From positions 1 through 64,000 of the forward strand of contig JAPJBO010001031.1 of NCBI GenBank assembly GCA_030068145.1: a stretch of DNA of 64,000 nucleotides. Direction: 5' to 3'. Each line of letters starts with the position of its first letter. Positions within the stretch are counted from its first letter, which is position 1. Source of the stretch: Diplonema papillatum (lineage: Eukaryota > Euglenozoa > Diplonemea > Diplonemida > Diplonemidae). The notes under the pieces are model-generated. The model worked only from the letters and a program-made list of their open reading frames with translations. It was not told the origin of the DNA and made no database searches. This document shows, piece by piece, positions 28,871 to 39,296 of the stretch. The position numbers and the translations under genes are program-made.

Positions 28871-30771
28871 TCAAAAATTTTTTCCCCCTGCACGTGTTCG
28901 ACGGCGACGTCACCCATGCGTCATGGGAAGAAGTGTCGGGCTCCCCGTTCCAGTGGGGGCAGTACTACCTGCACAGCGTCCTGACCCGCGGTGCAGTTAA
29001 CTCGTGCTGGGATGCTGCAGCCAAACAAGAGTTCTCCCGGGGCGAAGTTTACCAGACCTTGGAGATACACTTTTCGGCCAACGCAGCAGATGAAGTCGAC
29101 ATCTTGCGCGCAAGCGGGTACCAGGGTGCGTACTTTGAACCGCTGAACTCGCAAGATTACCGTGTCCTACTGGTCCCGGATAGGGCGGACATGGGGGAAG
29201 TCAGCAGCATCGCAGCCAAGATAGACCATCTCCAACTGGGTCTTTCTTACTGCAGAGGGGAATTGGGTGTTCGAGTCAGGGCATCCTCGTACGCCGAAGC
29301 CCGTCAGCTGTTACCGGATTTACCCGCGGAGATCGCCTACTTCGCGGTGGCTGGCATCCCCTGCGGTTCGAACGCAAACACGCTGCAACGGAACTTGACG
29401 CGCTTGGGGTGGAACGTCACGCCTTTGTTCAAGACGGCCAAATCGGGACGATACGCCGAGTGGGCTGTCAAGTCCGAGACGCTCCCGGGAAGGTTTGACT
29501 GCGATCTCCTCAACGGCATGCGCATCACCATCAAAAGGGTGGATCGGTACCCGATCCAACCCTCCAGACATATCGCGTCCGTCCGCCTCTCGTCCTCATA
29601 CAGAGACGAATCGAACACGCTGCGTTGCGACGTACATGAAGGTTCAACACCGGTTCCGTACAGCGTATTCCTCGAGCGCTACGGCAAAGCTGCCAGTACC
29701 CTGTGGGAGCTTGCTGGTAAGAGCAGTACCACGGATGGTGCGGACGGATCTTCCTTTGGCAACGACGGCACCCCTCTAGCCGGCGGGAGCGAGGTCGGGC
29801 TGACGTCCTATGCAAAAGCGACTCTGCGGCCTTGCAGCTCGCCCCCGCCGGCCCGTGCAAATCCCACCTCATCGTCCTCACCGTCGTCCTCGCCAGTTAA
29901 TCCGCCTAGGGCTGTCGCCGACATCGACGAACTCGAGCTGCAATCCCTGGTTCGCAGCCTTGTTAAAGAAGCAACCTCGTCCACTGCCTCCGCACCTGTT
30001 CCGCGGGTCGCACCCCTGCCCGAACAGCCCCCCACGCAAGACGCAGCCGCGTTCAAAGAGTTTGTCGGCAGCATAGTGCGGGAGAGTGTTGCCGACATGG
30101 AGAAAAAGCGTGCTCCCACCCTTGGTGCATGTGAGGTAGCAACCCTGGTCGAAAACTCTGTCGGAGCATGTGTCGCGCAGAAAGTGTCAGAGGCCGTCGC
30201 TGGTCCGCTCCTCGAAGTCACCGCTCAACTGAAGCTGATGGGGGAACGGATGACGACGCTTGCGGCGAGGGTGGATGAGGTCCAGTCGTCCTCCGCTGGT
30301 AAGGGGGCTAACAAGGGATCGAAAATGACTTCTCCATCCCCAACCCCTGAGCGCGACATGCCCTTAGTGGTACACAATACCTCAGAACAAAGTCAGACCT
30401 TAGTTGCTGCCCCCCCGGCCGAAGCCAGCCTCGGGCTGGTTCCCTACAGCCAGAACCTAGTCAGCACCGAGCTAGCCCAGCCCCTGGTCAACCGGCCCCA
30501 GAAGCTGGATGCGATGAAGGTCGCCATGCCGGTCCTGGACGGGGACAGCGTCAAGGAAAACGTGAAGATAATCACGGCCTTGCACAAGAAAATGAAGTCG
30601 ACGCGGCCGAGATCCCGAAGCTTGACTTTGTCGCAAGACAGCACCGCGTCGCAACACAGCGCCGCTAATCAGGCGCTCCTCGCGGACGTATGCGGCCCGG
30701 TAGATGACGCCCCTTGCTCAGACGCCCCTTGCTCATTTCGCGCCTGCGAAATCGAGCGGGAGCGGATGTAA
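28871..30771 (+). pseudogene. E ORF1, 5'-truncated
   Basis: About 630 codons are open to a stop at 30771; no ATG is found near the start, and the apparent start at 28855 is GTG. A domain near 29240-29560 (CRGELGVRV, AYFAVAGIP, LGWNVTPLFK, EWAVKSETLPG) is shared with E2 ORF1. A Ser/Pro-rich linker and a possible coiled coil (near 30130-30290) follow. LINE ORF1 proteins usually bind RNA and act as chaperones; I assign that role by position only. Confidence 0.65.
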
Positions 30772-33700
30772 ACGCAGGCGCCGGAAGCCCTGGGACACGG
30801 AACGCGGGGGCAGTAGGGAAAGGGGAGCAAGACGCACCCAAGCTCGGTCGTGGAGTGATTCGCTCCTCTTTGCCTGCTTTAACTGCAGGTCGTACAACGC
30901 TCGAGAGGGCCTCGTCAAAGGCCTGGCCGAAATCACCAGAGGCATTCAGTCCCTGCAGCCCGACGTGCTCCTCCTGCAGGAAACTTGGCTCTCCGACATC
31001 TCGCTCCCTCCACACCTAGACGGGTACATTGCGTTCCGGCTAGACCGGGGCGGCATCGGTGGCGGCCTCCTCACGTTCGTCAAATCGAACCTCTCGGCCA
31101 CTGTGATCCCCGGGGCCTCTGTCAGCAATGACCCCCACACGGAATGCCTCGGTGTGGAGATCAAACGCGTCGGACTCCCCCCGCTGAAGGTGTTGAATGT
31201 GTATCGACCTCCTGGTGCCCACACCCGGAAGACCCTCAACCTAGATTCTCTGGAGTTGGACGACACAACCATCATCGCGGGTGACCTAAATCTCCACCAT
31301 CCGCAGTGGTCTAAGGGGGCGCCCAACCCAGGTGGCACTGCTTTGTTCCACTGGGCACAGGAGTACCCCGCGGTGGTGCACAACGTCCCGTCCAAACCAA
31401 CAAGGGAGCCCTCAAGAGCTAGGCCCTCGTCGCCGGATATCGTGATCACGGCCCGCAGTCCGGTGCCCCTGATTCATGGCTGGGACACACTGCCGCCGTG
31501 GGGATCCGACCACAAAGTCTTGATCTTCCGAGCAGCCCGGGGACACCGTCAAGTGCTGCCGAAGAGACCCCCCCACTACGTCTGGGCGAAAGCCGACTGG
31601 GAGGAGTTTCAAAAGGAAGTTGAGCAACGCAGTCCGACAAGCCCCGACCTAGGCATCCAAGAAAGGTCGGATAGGCTATCCGCTGCGATCCGCTCTGCCA
31701 TCCGCGAGCACGTGCCCCGGGCGTCTGGAAAACGCCCGCATCAACCGTGGTGGACGCAGGAGCTCTCGCTTCTGGAGAAGCAAAAAAGGTTAGCGCTGAC
31801 GGCATCTGAAGGGGATCCGTTCGACGCCGACAAGCTCGAGGCTTACGGCCAGGCGAAGGAGTCGTTCACGGCGGCCGCTCACCTAGCCAAGGGCACGTAC
31901 TGGAGAAAAGTTGTTGCTGGAATTAACTTCGGTACCAGCCTCAGCTTCTTGTTCGGAATCATCCGCTCGATAGACGGCCGAAGTCAACGGTGTTCACTTC
32001 CTCCACTGCTTGACGGGCAGTCCCAACGCACCACCAGCAGGGAGAAGGCCGACCTCCTGGGCAAGTGTCTCGCCGAAACGTGTAAGGCCAAGGAGGAAGG
32101 CGCGCCATCCCGATTCCAACCAACCTACGGCCCTGAGCCAGAGCCAGACGATGGAATCCGAGGCGCCACCGGAGAGATAACCCCGGAGGAACTGGATCGG
32201 GCGATCGAGGACCTGCAGAAGAAGGAGAGCCTTGATCCACAGGGGCTGTGTTCGACGGCCCTGAAAAATCTCGGACCGGAGGCCCGCAAATCGATGCTCC
32301 TGCTCTTTAACGAGTCCTGGAAGCAGGGCACAATTCCTAGCCAGTGGAAAGATGCCTACGTTGTCCCCGTCCACAAGCCCGGCAAGGACCGTTCGTCCCC
32401 CCAAGGCTACCGCCCCATCGCCCTGACCTGCGTATCAGCGAAGCTCATGGAGATGGTAGTCAAGAACAGGCTCGTCCACATCACGGAAAGCCCTGACTTC
32501 CCGACCGTGATGCCTTACACCAACATCCAGGGTGGCTTCCGTGAAGACCGCGGAACTGAGGAGCAGGTGTTCTCCATCATTGCCTCCTTAGACGAAGCCC
32601 GGAGCCAGGGCGAGTTCGCCTGCTTCCTCTCCTTCGACCTCGTCAGTGCTTTCGACACGGTGGACCACGACCGTCTGCTACGAATACTCGAACGAAGGGG
32701 GATCCCACAACGTTTCGTGCTCTGGCTGCGGGCTTTCCTAGAAGACCGCACGGCGCGGTTCAAAGTAGACGGCGTGCTGGGTAAGTCTTTCGGCCTGCAG
32801 AGCGGCGTTCCCCAAGGCACGGTCCTTGGGCCCGTCCTCTTCCTTCTCTGCATCGATGACCTTGGAGGAGAGATCCTCGCATTTAAGGATAAAAACACGG
32901 CTAGTAAAGTGACCCCTTCGTTGTACGCTGATGACGCTGGATTCGTAGTCTCTGCCAAACGTCGCGATGTCCTAACTGACAGGGCGCAGGGAATAGTCGA
33001 CCTCGTTGAGAATTGGGCGATCCGTGCTAAAATGCGAATCTCGCACGACAAAACGAAAGGCATATTCTTCAACTGGAAGAGAGGCGACAACTCCGCTGCA
33101 CCCCTGCTGGTGTTTAACTCCACACGTGAGGAGATCCAACCCGACCCTCACGACGCGAGTTGGGGGTTCAACAACTGCCGCTTCGTCTCGCACGGCGACA
33201 TGAGGGTGCACCACGGCAAGCACGTCGTCGCTCACAATGGAATACCGGTCAGGTCAGGGGATGACCTTCGGCCCAGAAACGAAACGACTAGCATCGAAGT
33301 GGCCACCACCCTCAATTGGGTCACGCGGCACCGTTTCCTGGGTCTGATCATTGACGACGAGCTTTCTTTCCGCCCGCACGTGAACTACGTGCTGGACAGA
33401 CTCTCGCAGAGGATGATCATCCTGAGAAGGACCTGCATGAAGTCGTGGGACCTCAGTGTCAGTACGAACCGCAAGGTGTATCTGACATACGTGCTCCCGG
33501 TCATAACGCATTGTCTCGCCGCTTATGGCCCGTTCCTCCTCCCTCGCCCCGGCTGCCCTAAACCTGGTCTCCTGGCCGTCCTCGAGAGCCGGCATAGGGC
33601 AGCCCTGTCGTACGTGCTTGGCTGCAGGAAGGGAGTGTCGGCTTTTATCGTGCAGAGAGAGGCCCGTGTACTATCAATCCACGGATACATTGAGTACAGA

Positions 33701-35308
33701 CTCGGCGCTCTCTGCGAAAAAATGTCGCTACGACGTTCCATCTGGTCCGACGTGCTTGACACGCGCAGCCTGCTGCTCAAGAAATATGCGGATCTTAACG
33801 AGCGTGCGCGCACCAAGACCAGGAGCCGAGAAATCCCAATGTACTGCCCGTTCAGACCCTGGGAAAGTATTACCGGGGTGACGATCAATAGCACGCTCGG
33901 GAAGAAGCGGTCGAAAGATCCGGCTACGAACTTAAGGACGGTGTCGACCAGGCTGGATGCTCTCCCGAAACCCTACCGCATAGCCTGGGCAGACGGCTCC
34001 GCCAGGAGAGAGGCTCGCCTCCCACGTTACACGGGCCCTGCGGAGCTGAAACCCTGGTCTACAAACACCACCGACACTACCCTGTGGGGAGGCGGCGGAG
34101 TCTACGTGCAGAACCCGTTTGGCAACCAAGGCCCGGACTGGAGGCGACCAGTGCACGGCAACGCCATCACATGGATCTGCCCAGTTGGAGCTCATGCAAA
34201 CAGCTACCGCGCTGAGCAGGTCTCTCTCCTCAACGCGGTCGAAATCTTGGATGAAGAGACCGCGCAGGAAGCTGCTACGCAGGCAGGTACTGAAGATCCG
34301 AAGGTGGCATGGGTACTCAGCGACTCGCAATCATTGGCAACAGAGCTCAGTCTGGGCGCCCACCGGCAGAAGCGACGCTTGAATCAACTGATCTGGCTCA
34401 AATTCGGTAACATCGTGAAGAGGGGGTACACCCTGATCCTTCAATTCGTCTTCGGCCACTGCAAACTCGCCGGAAACGACCACGCCGACTCGCTTGCGAA
34501 AAAAGCGGCAAAACTGGCCTACGAATTGTCGCTATCCCCTGAGATGGTCCTCGCGGTCGGAGTTTCCCGACCGCCGCCTTTCTCGTACGTTGAAGCAACG
34601 AACCGCTTCAAGCTGTTCTTGTTCAGGGAGGACGGAGAGAGGGGGGCCAAAGGTGCGATTATGAGGGCAAGACGCCTCGTGGTGGGCATGCCCTTCTACA
34701 AGATCGTCGGGGGGCGCAAAATCCCAGTACCTGACAAACTGACCGTGAGAGCGGAGAAGGAAATCCGGCAGTTCCGAACCATGCACCACGGTCTTTTTGT
34801 CACCCGGTACTTTTCAGGGTACATGAACCTCCCGGCCGGAGAGAGGGCTCTGTACTTCCGACCCTGCCCGCTCTGTGGCTACCGAGTCCCTAGCTTCCTC
34901 CCGCACATATTCATCTCATGTAGGCATGCGGAGACGGGGCCTGCACGCGCGGCGATGTGGGATGCGGTGGGATTCGACAGGTCCGCTGCAATTGAGATCC
35001 GCTTGTGGGAGCTCCTATTCAAGCATCCTGACGTCGCCCTCCGCTACCTGCAGCGGATCAACGTCATCCCGCAATACGCGATACAGCGTAAAGATGCAGA
35101 GGGGACCCGGTCTCCATCCATGGAGAGTCGCGAACGCGACGAAGAGCCCTCTCCGCGCCTGTCCGCCTTCACCGCGGCGACACCGGTCTCGCCCCCTCCT
35201 ACTCCGCCATCTTCCCCTTCAACTGGTCCTGACATCGCCGGGGACGGACCATGGACTCCTCTCCCCAGCCAGTGGCGGCCGCGGGAGAGCGACTCGGAGT
35301 CCGGCTGA
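30704..35308 (+). CDS. E ORF2: AP endonuclease, RT, RNase H, CCHC
   Basis: This ORF has 1,534 codons from ATG 30704, overlapping ORF1 in the +1 frame (context TAGATG). AP endonuclease (30860-31530): FNCRSYN, LLLQETW, LNVYRPPG, IIAGDLNLHHP, SPDIVITA, WGSDHKVL. RT (about 32390-33060): YRPIALTC, FDLVSAFDTVDH, SGVPQGTVLGP and catalytic LYADDAGF. RNase H (33980-34510): WADGS, SYRAEQ, LSDSQSL, FGHCKLAGNDHAD. Knuckle CPLCG...HIFISC at 34865-34921. The tail is Pro/Ser-rich. All catalytic residues are present; this is the most complete ORF2 of this lineage in the window. Confidence 0.9.
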   Translation: MTPLAQTPLAHFAPAKSSGSGCKRRRRKPWDTERGGSRERGARRTQARSWSDSLLFACFNCRSYNAREGLVKGLAEITRGIQSLQPDVLLLQETWLSDISLPPHLDGYIAFRLDRGGIGGGLLTFVKSNLSATVIPGASVSNDPHTECLGVEIKRVGLPPLKVLNVYRPPGAHTRKTLNLDSLELDDTTIIAGDLNLHHPQWSKGAPNPGGTALFHWAQEYPAVVHNVPSKPTREPSRARPSSPDIVITARSPVPLIHGWDTLPPWGSDHKVLIFRAARGHRQVLPKRPPHYVWAKADWEEFQKEVEQRSPTSPDLGIQERSDRLSAAIRSAIREHVPRASGKRPHQPWWTQELSLLEKQKRLALTASEGDPFDADKLEAYGQAKESFTAAAHLAKGTYWRKVVAGINFGTSLSFLFGIIRSIDGRSQRCSLPPLLDGQSQRTTSREKADLLGKCLAETCKAKEEGAPSRFQPTYGPEPEPDDGIRGATGEITPEELDRAIEDLQKKESLDPQGLCSTALKNLGPEARKSMLLLFNESWKQGTIPSQWKDAYVVPVHKPGKDRSSPQGYRPIALTCVSAKLMEMVVKNRLVHITESPDFPTVMPYTNIQGGFREDRGTEEQVFSIIASLDEARSQGEFACFLSFDLVSAFDTVDHDRLLRILERRGIPQRFVLWLRAFLEDRTARFKVDGVLGKSFGLQSGVPQGTVLGPVLFLLCIDDLGGEILAFKDKNTASKVTPSLYADDAGFVVSAKRRDVLTDRAQGIVDLVENWAIRAKMRISHDKTKGIFFNWKRGDNSAAPLLVFNSTREEIQPDPHDASWGFNNCRFVSHGDMRVHHGKHVVAHNGIPVRSGDDLRPRNETTSIEVATTLNWVTRHRFLGLIIDDELSFRPHVNYVLDRLSQRMIILRRTCMKSWDLSVSTNRKVYLTYVLPVITHCLAAYGPFLLPRPGCPKPGLLAVLESRHRAALSYVLGCRKGVSAFIVQREARVLSIHGYIEYRLGALCEKMSLRRSIWSDVLDTRSLLLKKYADLNERARTKTRSREIPMYCPFRPWESITGVTINSTLGKKRSKDPATNLRTVSTRLDALPKPYRIAWADGSARREARLPRYTGPAELKPWSTNTTDTTLWGGGGVYVQNPFGNQGPDWRRPVHGNAITWICPVGAHANSYRAEQVSLLNAVEILDEETAQEAATQAGTEDPKVAWVLSDSQSLATELSLGAHRQKRRLNQLIWLKFGNIVKRGYTLILQFVFGHCKLAGNDHADSLAKKAAKLAYELSLSPEMVLAVGVSRPPPFSYVEATNRFKLFLFREDGERGAKGAIMRARRLVVGMPFYKIVGGRKIPVPDKLTVRAEKEIRQFRTMHHGLFVTRYFSGYMNLPAGERALYFRPCPLCGYRVPSFLPHIFISCRHAETGPARAAMWDAVGFDRSAAIEIRLWELLFKHPDVALRYLQRINVIPQYAIQRKDAEGTRSPSMESRERDEEPSPRLSAFTAATPVSPPPTPPSSPSTGPDIAGDGPWTPLPSQWRPRESDSESG

Positions 35309-36631
35309 CGAAGGACCTTCTGAAGTTCGACTTGAGGACGCCATGCGCAGCTGCGGGACGACGACCCCGCTCACGAAGCTCACGCCCACCGATGAAGCTT
35401 AATTGAAGTGATAAGCATGCTCCCCCCTGATCAACTACTATCACACTCCCTAGGCTGGACCTCCGCAGTCCGCAACAAGCAACGTCTTCTTTGTGTAACC
35501 TCGGTGCACCGCGGCAGCCTCCCTGACCACCCAGCAGGTCAAAACACGGGGAGTCTGCTTATTACCGGTCACCGGGCTGCAGATAGGAAACTGCAGGAAA
35601 ACCGAGAGACAGGTTCGATAGACAGCTGCCTGACACACCGTCACACGACCTGTCTACCGACAACCAAGTGAAGTGAAGTACATCCCGCCCCCACGCGGCA
35701 CCCGTCTTTGTTTTCAGCAACCAACGACAAAACAAAGGAACTGGTGCACCGCGGCGGCTCCCTTGACCACCCAGTTAAAGGTCAACACAGGGGGAGACCG
35801 CTTATTACCGGTCACTGGGCTGCAGATAGAAAACTGCAGAATAGCGTCAACAACGGGCCAATGAGGCAGCCGGATTACAACCAAACACCCACTGACCCAG
35901 TCACCGCGCCCCTCTTATGTTTCCCGCCTTTCGACGTAACAACACCCGGACTCCGGGCCGGAGCAAAAGAGGCCACGCCCAAACCGCCCGGAAGAAACCG
36001 GAACGGGCGAGAGAACGACCACAGAGCAGGAGACAGGCCAGGACAGAGGACCACCGCCCAGACACGGGCAGGCAGGACGACCCCGGAGACTGTTGTTACT
36101 TCGAGATGTGCTCCTTTCCTGTAACGTTACTGTCTGCCACTTCTCCTTTCTCCTCAGAACGTACGGCTGGGGAGGCGGGGCGTAAAAAACGGTCCCACTG
36201 TTCCCCCCGGTCCAAACTGACGAAACGGGTGAGTCTGAGAAGACCACCGACACACCGCTGTGCCTGCGCTGAAACGAGTGCGGGACACGGCCCAAGCCAC
36301 TCTGACAGCCCCCCAAACGCAAACGCCCTGACTCAAACTCAGGGCTCGAGCCAAAAACCACCGGAAGAAGGGGCTGCAGGGCAGGCTAACCCTATGTTAT
36401 CATAGCCTTCCATACCCCCCTTGTCTTTTCGTTACCCCCCCCTACCCTCCCACGCACCTATTTTTCTCTTATTTTCCTCGGCACAAGCAGCCCAGTAAAG
36501 CTGGCCTCTTCCTCTCCTTTCCTTTTTTGGTTTCTTCCTTTGATGACGGCACCACCGTTTGCGTTTGTGTGTTCTCATGTCTTCAATTTGTTTCCAAAAA
36601 AGAAAGGATAGAAGGAAAAGGTGCCTCATCC
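35309..36631 (+). other. 3'UTR of E
   Basis: Non-coding, 1.3 kb. It holds a diverged direct repeat of about 100 bp (from about 35502 and 35743; core GGTGCACCGCGGC) with a 241-bp period. It ends in GGTGCCTCATCC before the A-run. Confidence 0.7.
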
Positions 36632-36664
36632 AAAAAAAAAAAAAAAAAAAATTTTTTTTTTTTT
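36632..36664. repeat. A-run/T-run junction (A20, T13)
   Basis: The E tail abuts the J3 tail. Confidence 0.9.
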
Positions 36665-37005
36665 GAACTCAGGGACCAGTTTGGAAGCAGAAGCAACGAA
36701 CGAACGGGGCCTAAGCTAGAAAACTGGCGGCCAGGGGGGAAACCAATCTACACGATTAAACGGTAAGACCGGAAACTGGCCTGTCGCAGGGCATTTCCTG
36801 CATGCTGACAGTTGAAATAAGGGAGGAAGTGCGCGGTTTAGAGCGTGGGTCTTGGCGTCAAATGAGGAGTTTACATCTATTGGTTGTATTGGTCGTCTAG
36901 TCTACTCTTCTGTACAGCATTTACACTTCAGATTCAAAGTCTCCCGTTTCCTGCAGCATTTGTATGGTTTTTGCGCAGTTTTCCGGTTTAAATAGTTCAT
37001 TTTCA
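36652..37005 (-). mobile_element. J3: short 3' fragment of a J-type LINE
   Basis: After the T-run, the sequence aligns to the J1 3'UTR (AAGCAACGAACGAACGG, GGGGAAACCAATCTA). It has no coding sequence. It is joined head to head to an L 3' fragment near 37005. Confidence 0.75.
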
Positions 37006-37306
37006 CTCTCCCCCCCTCCGAGTTCCAGTGGCAGAGAAAGAAAGAAAGAAGCCAGAGGTCTCCCGGGTCTTCCACCTGGCCTCACTCAACCGCCACCTGG
37101 CTGGTTTGTGTGAAAGGCTCAGATACTGGACACCCACGCACTGATAACCCCCCTGTTCCATAGCCCATCTCTCTTGCATGTGTCTTGTGTCTCTCTGGCA
37201 TGCCTTCCGGCCCGAAGAGGCCCGTAAAGCCTGCCCGAAAACTGGAACGCGGCTCTCCGGAGCCGCCAAAAGAATGTGGTGCCTCTTGCAAAAAAAAAAA
37301 AAAAAA
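37006..37306 (+). mobile_element. L 3'UTR fragment
   Basis: Near-identical to the last 280 bp of L (from CACTCTCCCCCC near 16357), including both 3' hairpins. The A-run is at 37290-37306. No coding capacity. Confidence 0.85.
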
Positions 37307-38263
37307 GTGTGGTCCGCGACAGTTCATGACGAGCGACGCAAGGCCCTCCTTATCTCGATGACTGAGGAGCTGGGCAGGTCAGGCCGGCTTCAAGGGTCGG
37401 CGCTGGCTCTGAAGCAGGTCCAAGTCCGGGCGCGGATCCAAAGCTGCTCCGCCCAACATGCGTCCGCTTGGCTTTATGGCAACGCGGAGGCGGACCCCAG
37501 GCTGTGGCTTTCTCCCGCGGAGCTCGCAGTGGCCATCCGGCTTCGGCTGGGGCTGCCCATCGCCCCCATGCCGAGCATCTGTCGCCTCTGCGGGACAGGC
37601 TCGGCAGACGTCGACGGAGTGCATGCGCGAAGTTGCTTCTCCGGCGGGCGCCGGACGAGAATGCACAACGCACTCCGCGATGTCATCGCTGACTTCGCCC
37701 GCCGTGGCTTGCTGGCCCCGGCGGTCGAGCGCCCCGTGTTTTCGAACACGGAGCGGAAGCGCCCGGACATCAGCTATGTCCGGGACGGCACCACCGTTGT
37801 GCTGGACGTCGCCGTCACCTTCCCCCTGCAGCCTTCGAACCCCCAGTACGCTAAGCGGGCGGCGGAGAAGCCAGGGGGGGCGGCGACAGCCTACGCAACA
37901 GCTGTCAAAGAAGGTAAGTACCGCGGCATAATAGACAACGAGCCAAACCCTCGGGAATGGCTCGCTGTCCCGCTAGTCGTGGACACCTTCGGAGCGTGGT
38001 GTCCTGGAGCACTCACGGAGTTGCGGCAAATAGCTCGCAAAAGCGCCCTCCGTGAAGACCGGACCGCTTCGGCCGCCTGCCAGGACTTCTTCCACCAATT
38101 GAGCTTTCAAGTAGCCCAGGGGGTGGCAAGAATAGTCATTTCATCTGGCGGGGCGCGACCGGACGAAGCGGTCCACCCTGGTGCAGGGGGTAGTGTCACT
38201 GCATCGCGGGTTTTTTTACCTGGTCGGACCTGCTTGCTAGCAGGCCAGCCCAGGTCGCAGTGA
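37307..38263 (+). pseudogene. R5 C-terminal fragment: CCHC and restriction-like endonuclease
   Basis: The frame encodes VWSATVHDERRKALL through CRLCG...HARSC, RRTRMHNALRDV, RPDISYVRDG and VLDVAVTFP to a stop at 38263. RT is missing. The frame opens upstream only through the antecedent L 3'UTR and its A-run (read as lysines). Confidence 0.85.
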
Positions 38264-38387
38264 GACTGGCGTTCACTGTGTGCTGAAGAAGCATTTTTTT
38301 GGGCTCCCGCTCCGGAAGCAACCGGATACCGGCAGCCCCGCTGTACTAACATGTCGAGTACAGTGTCCCGCGCTCCAAAAAAAAAAA
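37307..38387 (+). mobile_element. R5: 5'-truncated R3-type LINE, plus strand
   Basis: It matches the complement of R3 46446-47515 with at least one substitution. It starts directly in the preceding A-run, sharing about three A bases, and ends with GCGCTCC and an A-run at 38377-38387. It is the only R copy on the plus strand. Confidence 0.88.
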
Positions 38388-38397
38388 TTTTTTTTTT
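38377..38397. repeat. A-run/T-run junction (A11, T10)
   Basis: The R5 tail abuts a T-run. The next bases, GGAGC, equal the first five of an R-family minus-strand 3' end. Confidence 0.85.
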
Positions 38398-38938
38398 GGA
38401 GCACCTAATCCCCCTTGCATAGCCGGGGCAGAGTGAGCGGGCGCCGATCTTCAGACCATGCCCAGTACACAGCCTCTGACCTCTGACTTCAGTGTCTGAC
38501 TCTTAGTCGGTCCCCAACGTTTCCCGCCGGTGCCTCGATACCCGGCCGTCAAGGCCCTACGGGGAGAGGCCCGCAACAAACAAGCAACCGTGGGCTCCGC
38601 CACACCATACCAATTCCCACATTCCAACTCCCCCCCCTCAAAGTTCCAGTGGCAGAGAAAGAAAGAAGCCAGAGAGGTCTCCCGGGTCTTCCACCTGACC
38701 TCACTCAACCGCCACCTGGCTGGTTTGTGTGAAAGGCTCAGATACTGGACACCCACACACAGTTATCCCCCCCCCCCTTGTACCATAGCCCTTCCCACTC
38801 TTGCATGTGTCTTGTGTCTCTCTGGCATGCCTTCCGGCCCGAAGAGGCCCGTAAAGCCTGCCCGAAAACTGGAACGCGGCTCTCCGGAGCTGCCAAAAGA
38901 ATGTGGTGCCTCTTGCAAAAAAAAAAAAAAAAAAAAAA
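38398..38938 (+). mobile_element. Second L-type 3'UTR fragment (diverged)
   Basis: From about 38416 (GCATAGCCGGGGCAGAGT) it aligns to the L 3'UTR with scattered differences and small indels. The A-run is at 38917-38938. No coding capacity. Confidence 0.8.
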
Positions 38939-38941
38939 TTT

Positions 38942-39296
38942 CGCCACGCCGATCTGCCCCCTAACACACCTTTTCCTGGAATGCAGAATCGGGGGCGACG
39001 AGAGAGCGACCATGTGGAGACGGGTCCACAAGGCCATCCCGGACACACCAAGGGAAAAGCCGACACCCAGGGAAAGGCACAAGCTGCTTTGGCCGCTGCT
39101 CTTCGAGCTCCCTGAAGCAGCCCTCGCGTACCTTCAGGCCGTGGGGCTTGTGCCGAAGTACGAGGTCTACGAAGACCCACCTGAGCCCGGCACACCGGAA
39201 CTCGACGGCAACATGGCGGCAGCAGCTACCAATGGCGTCGACAACACCTTCGACCTCGAGGGATCAAGCTCCGAGGATGCCGAAGGATGGGCATAA
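38942..39296 (+). pseudogene. K: C-terminal fragment of a LINE ORF2
   Basis: About 118 codons: the last half of the CCHC knuckle (CPLTHLFLEC), then LLWPLLFELPEAALAYLQAVGLVPKY and an acidic tail to the stop at 39296. It is related to M and E but is a different subfamily. Confidence 0.8.

Larger units (their letters stand above)
28871..36651 (+). mobile_element. E: near full-length two-ORF LINE
   Basis: The 5' edge joins J1 head to head near 28870, so the start of ORF1 is missing. ORF1 and ORF2 overlap by 68 nt. A 1.3-kb 3'UTR follows, then GGTGCCTCATCC and an A-run at 36632-36651. The 3' hairpin CAGC/GCTG at 36488-36503 matches the AGGC/GCCT hairpin of L, L' and E2. Confidence 0.85.
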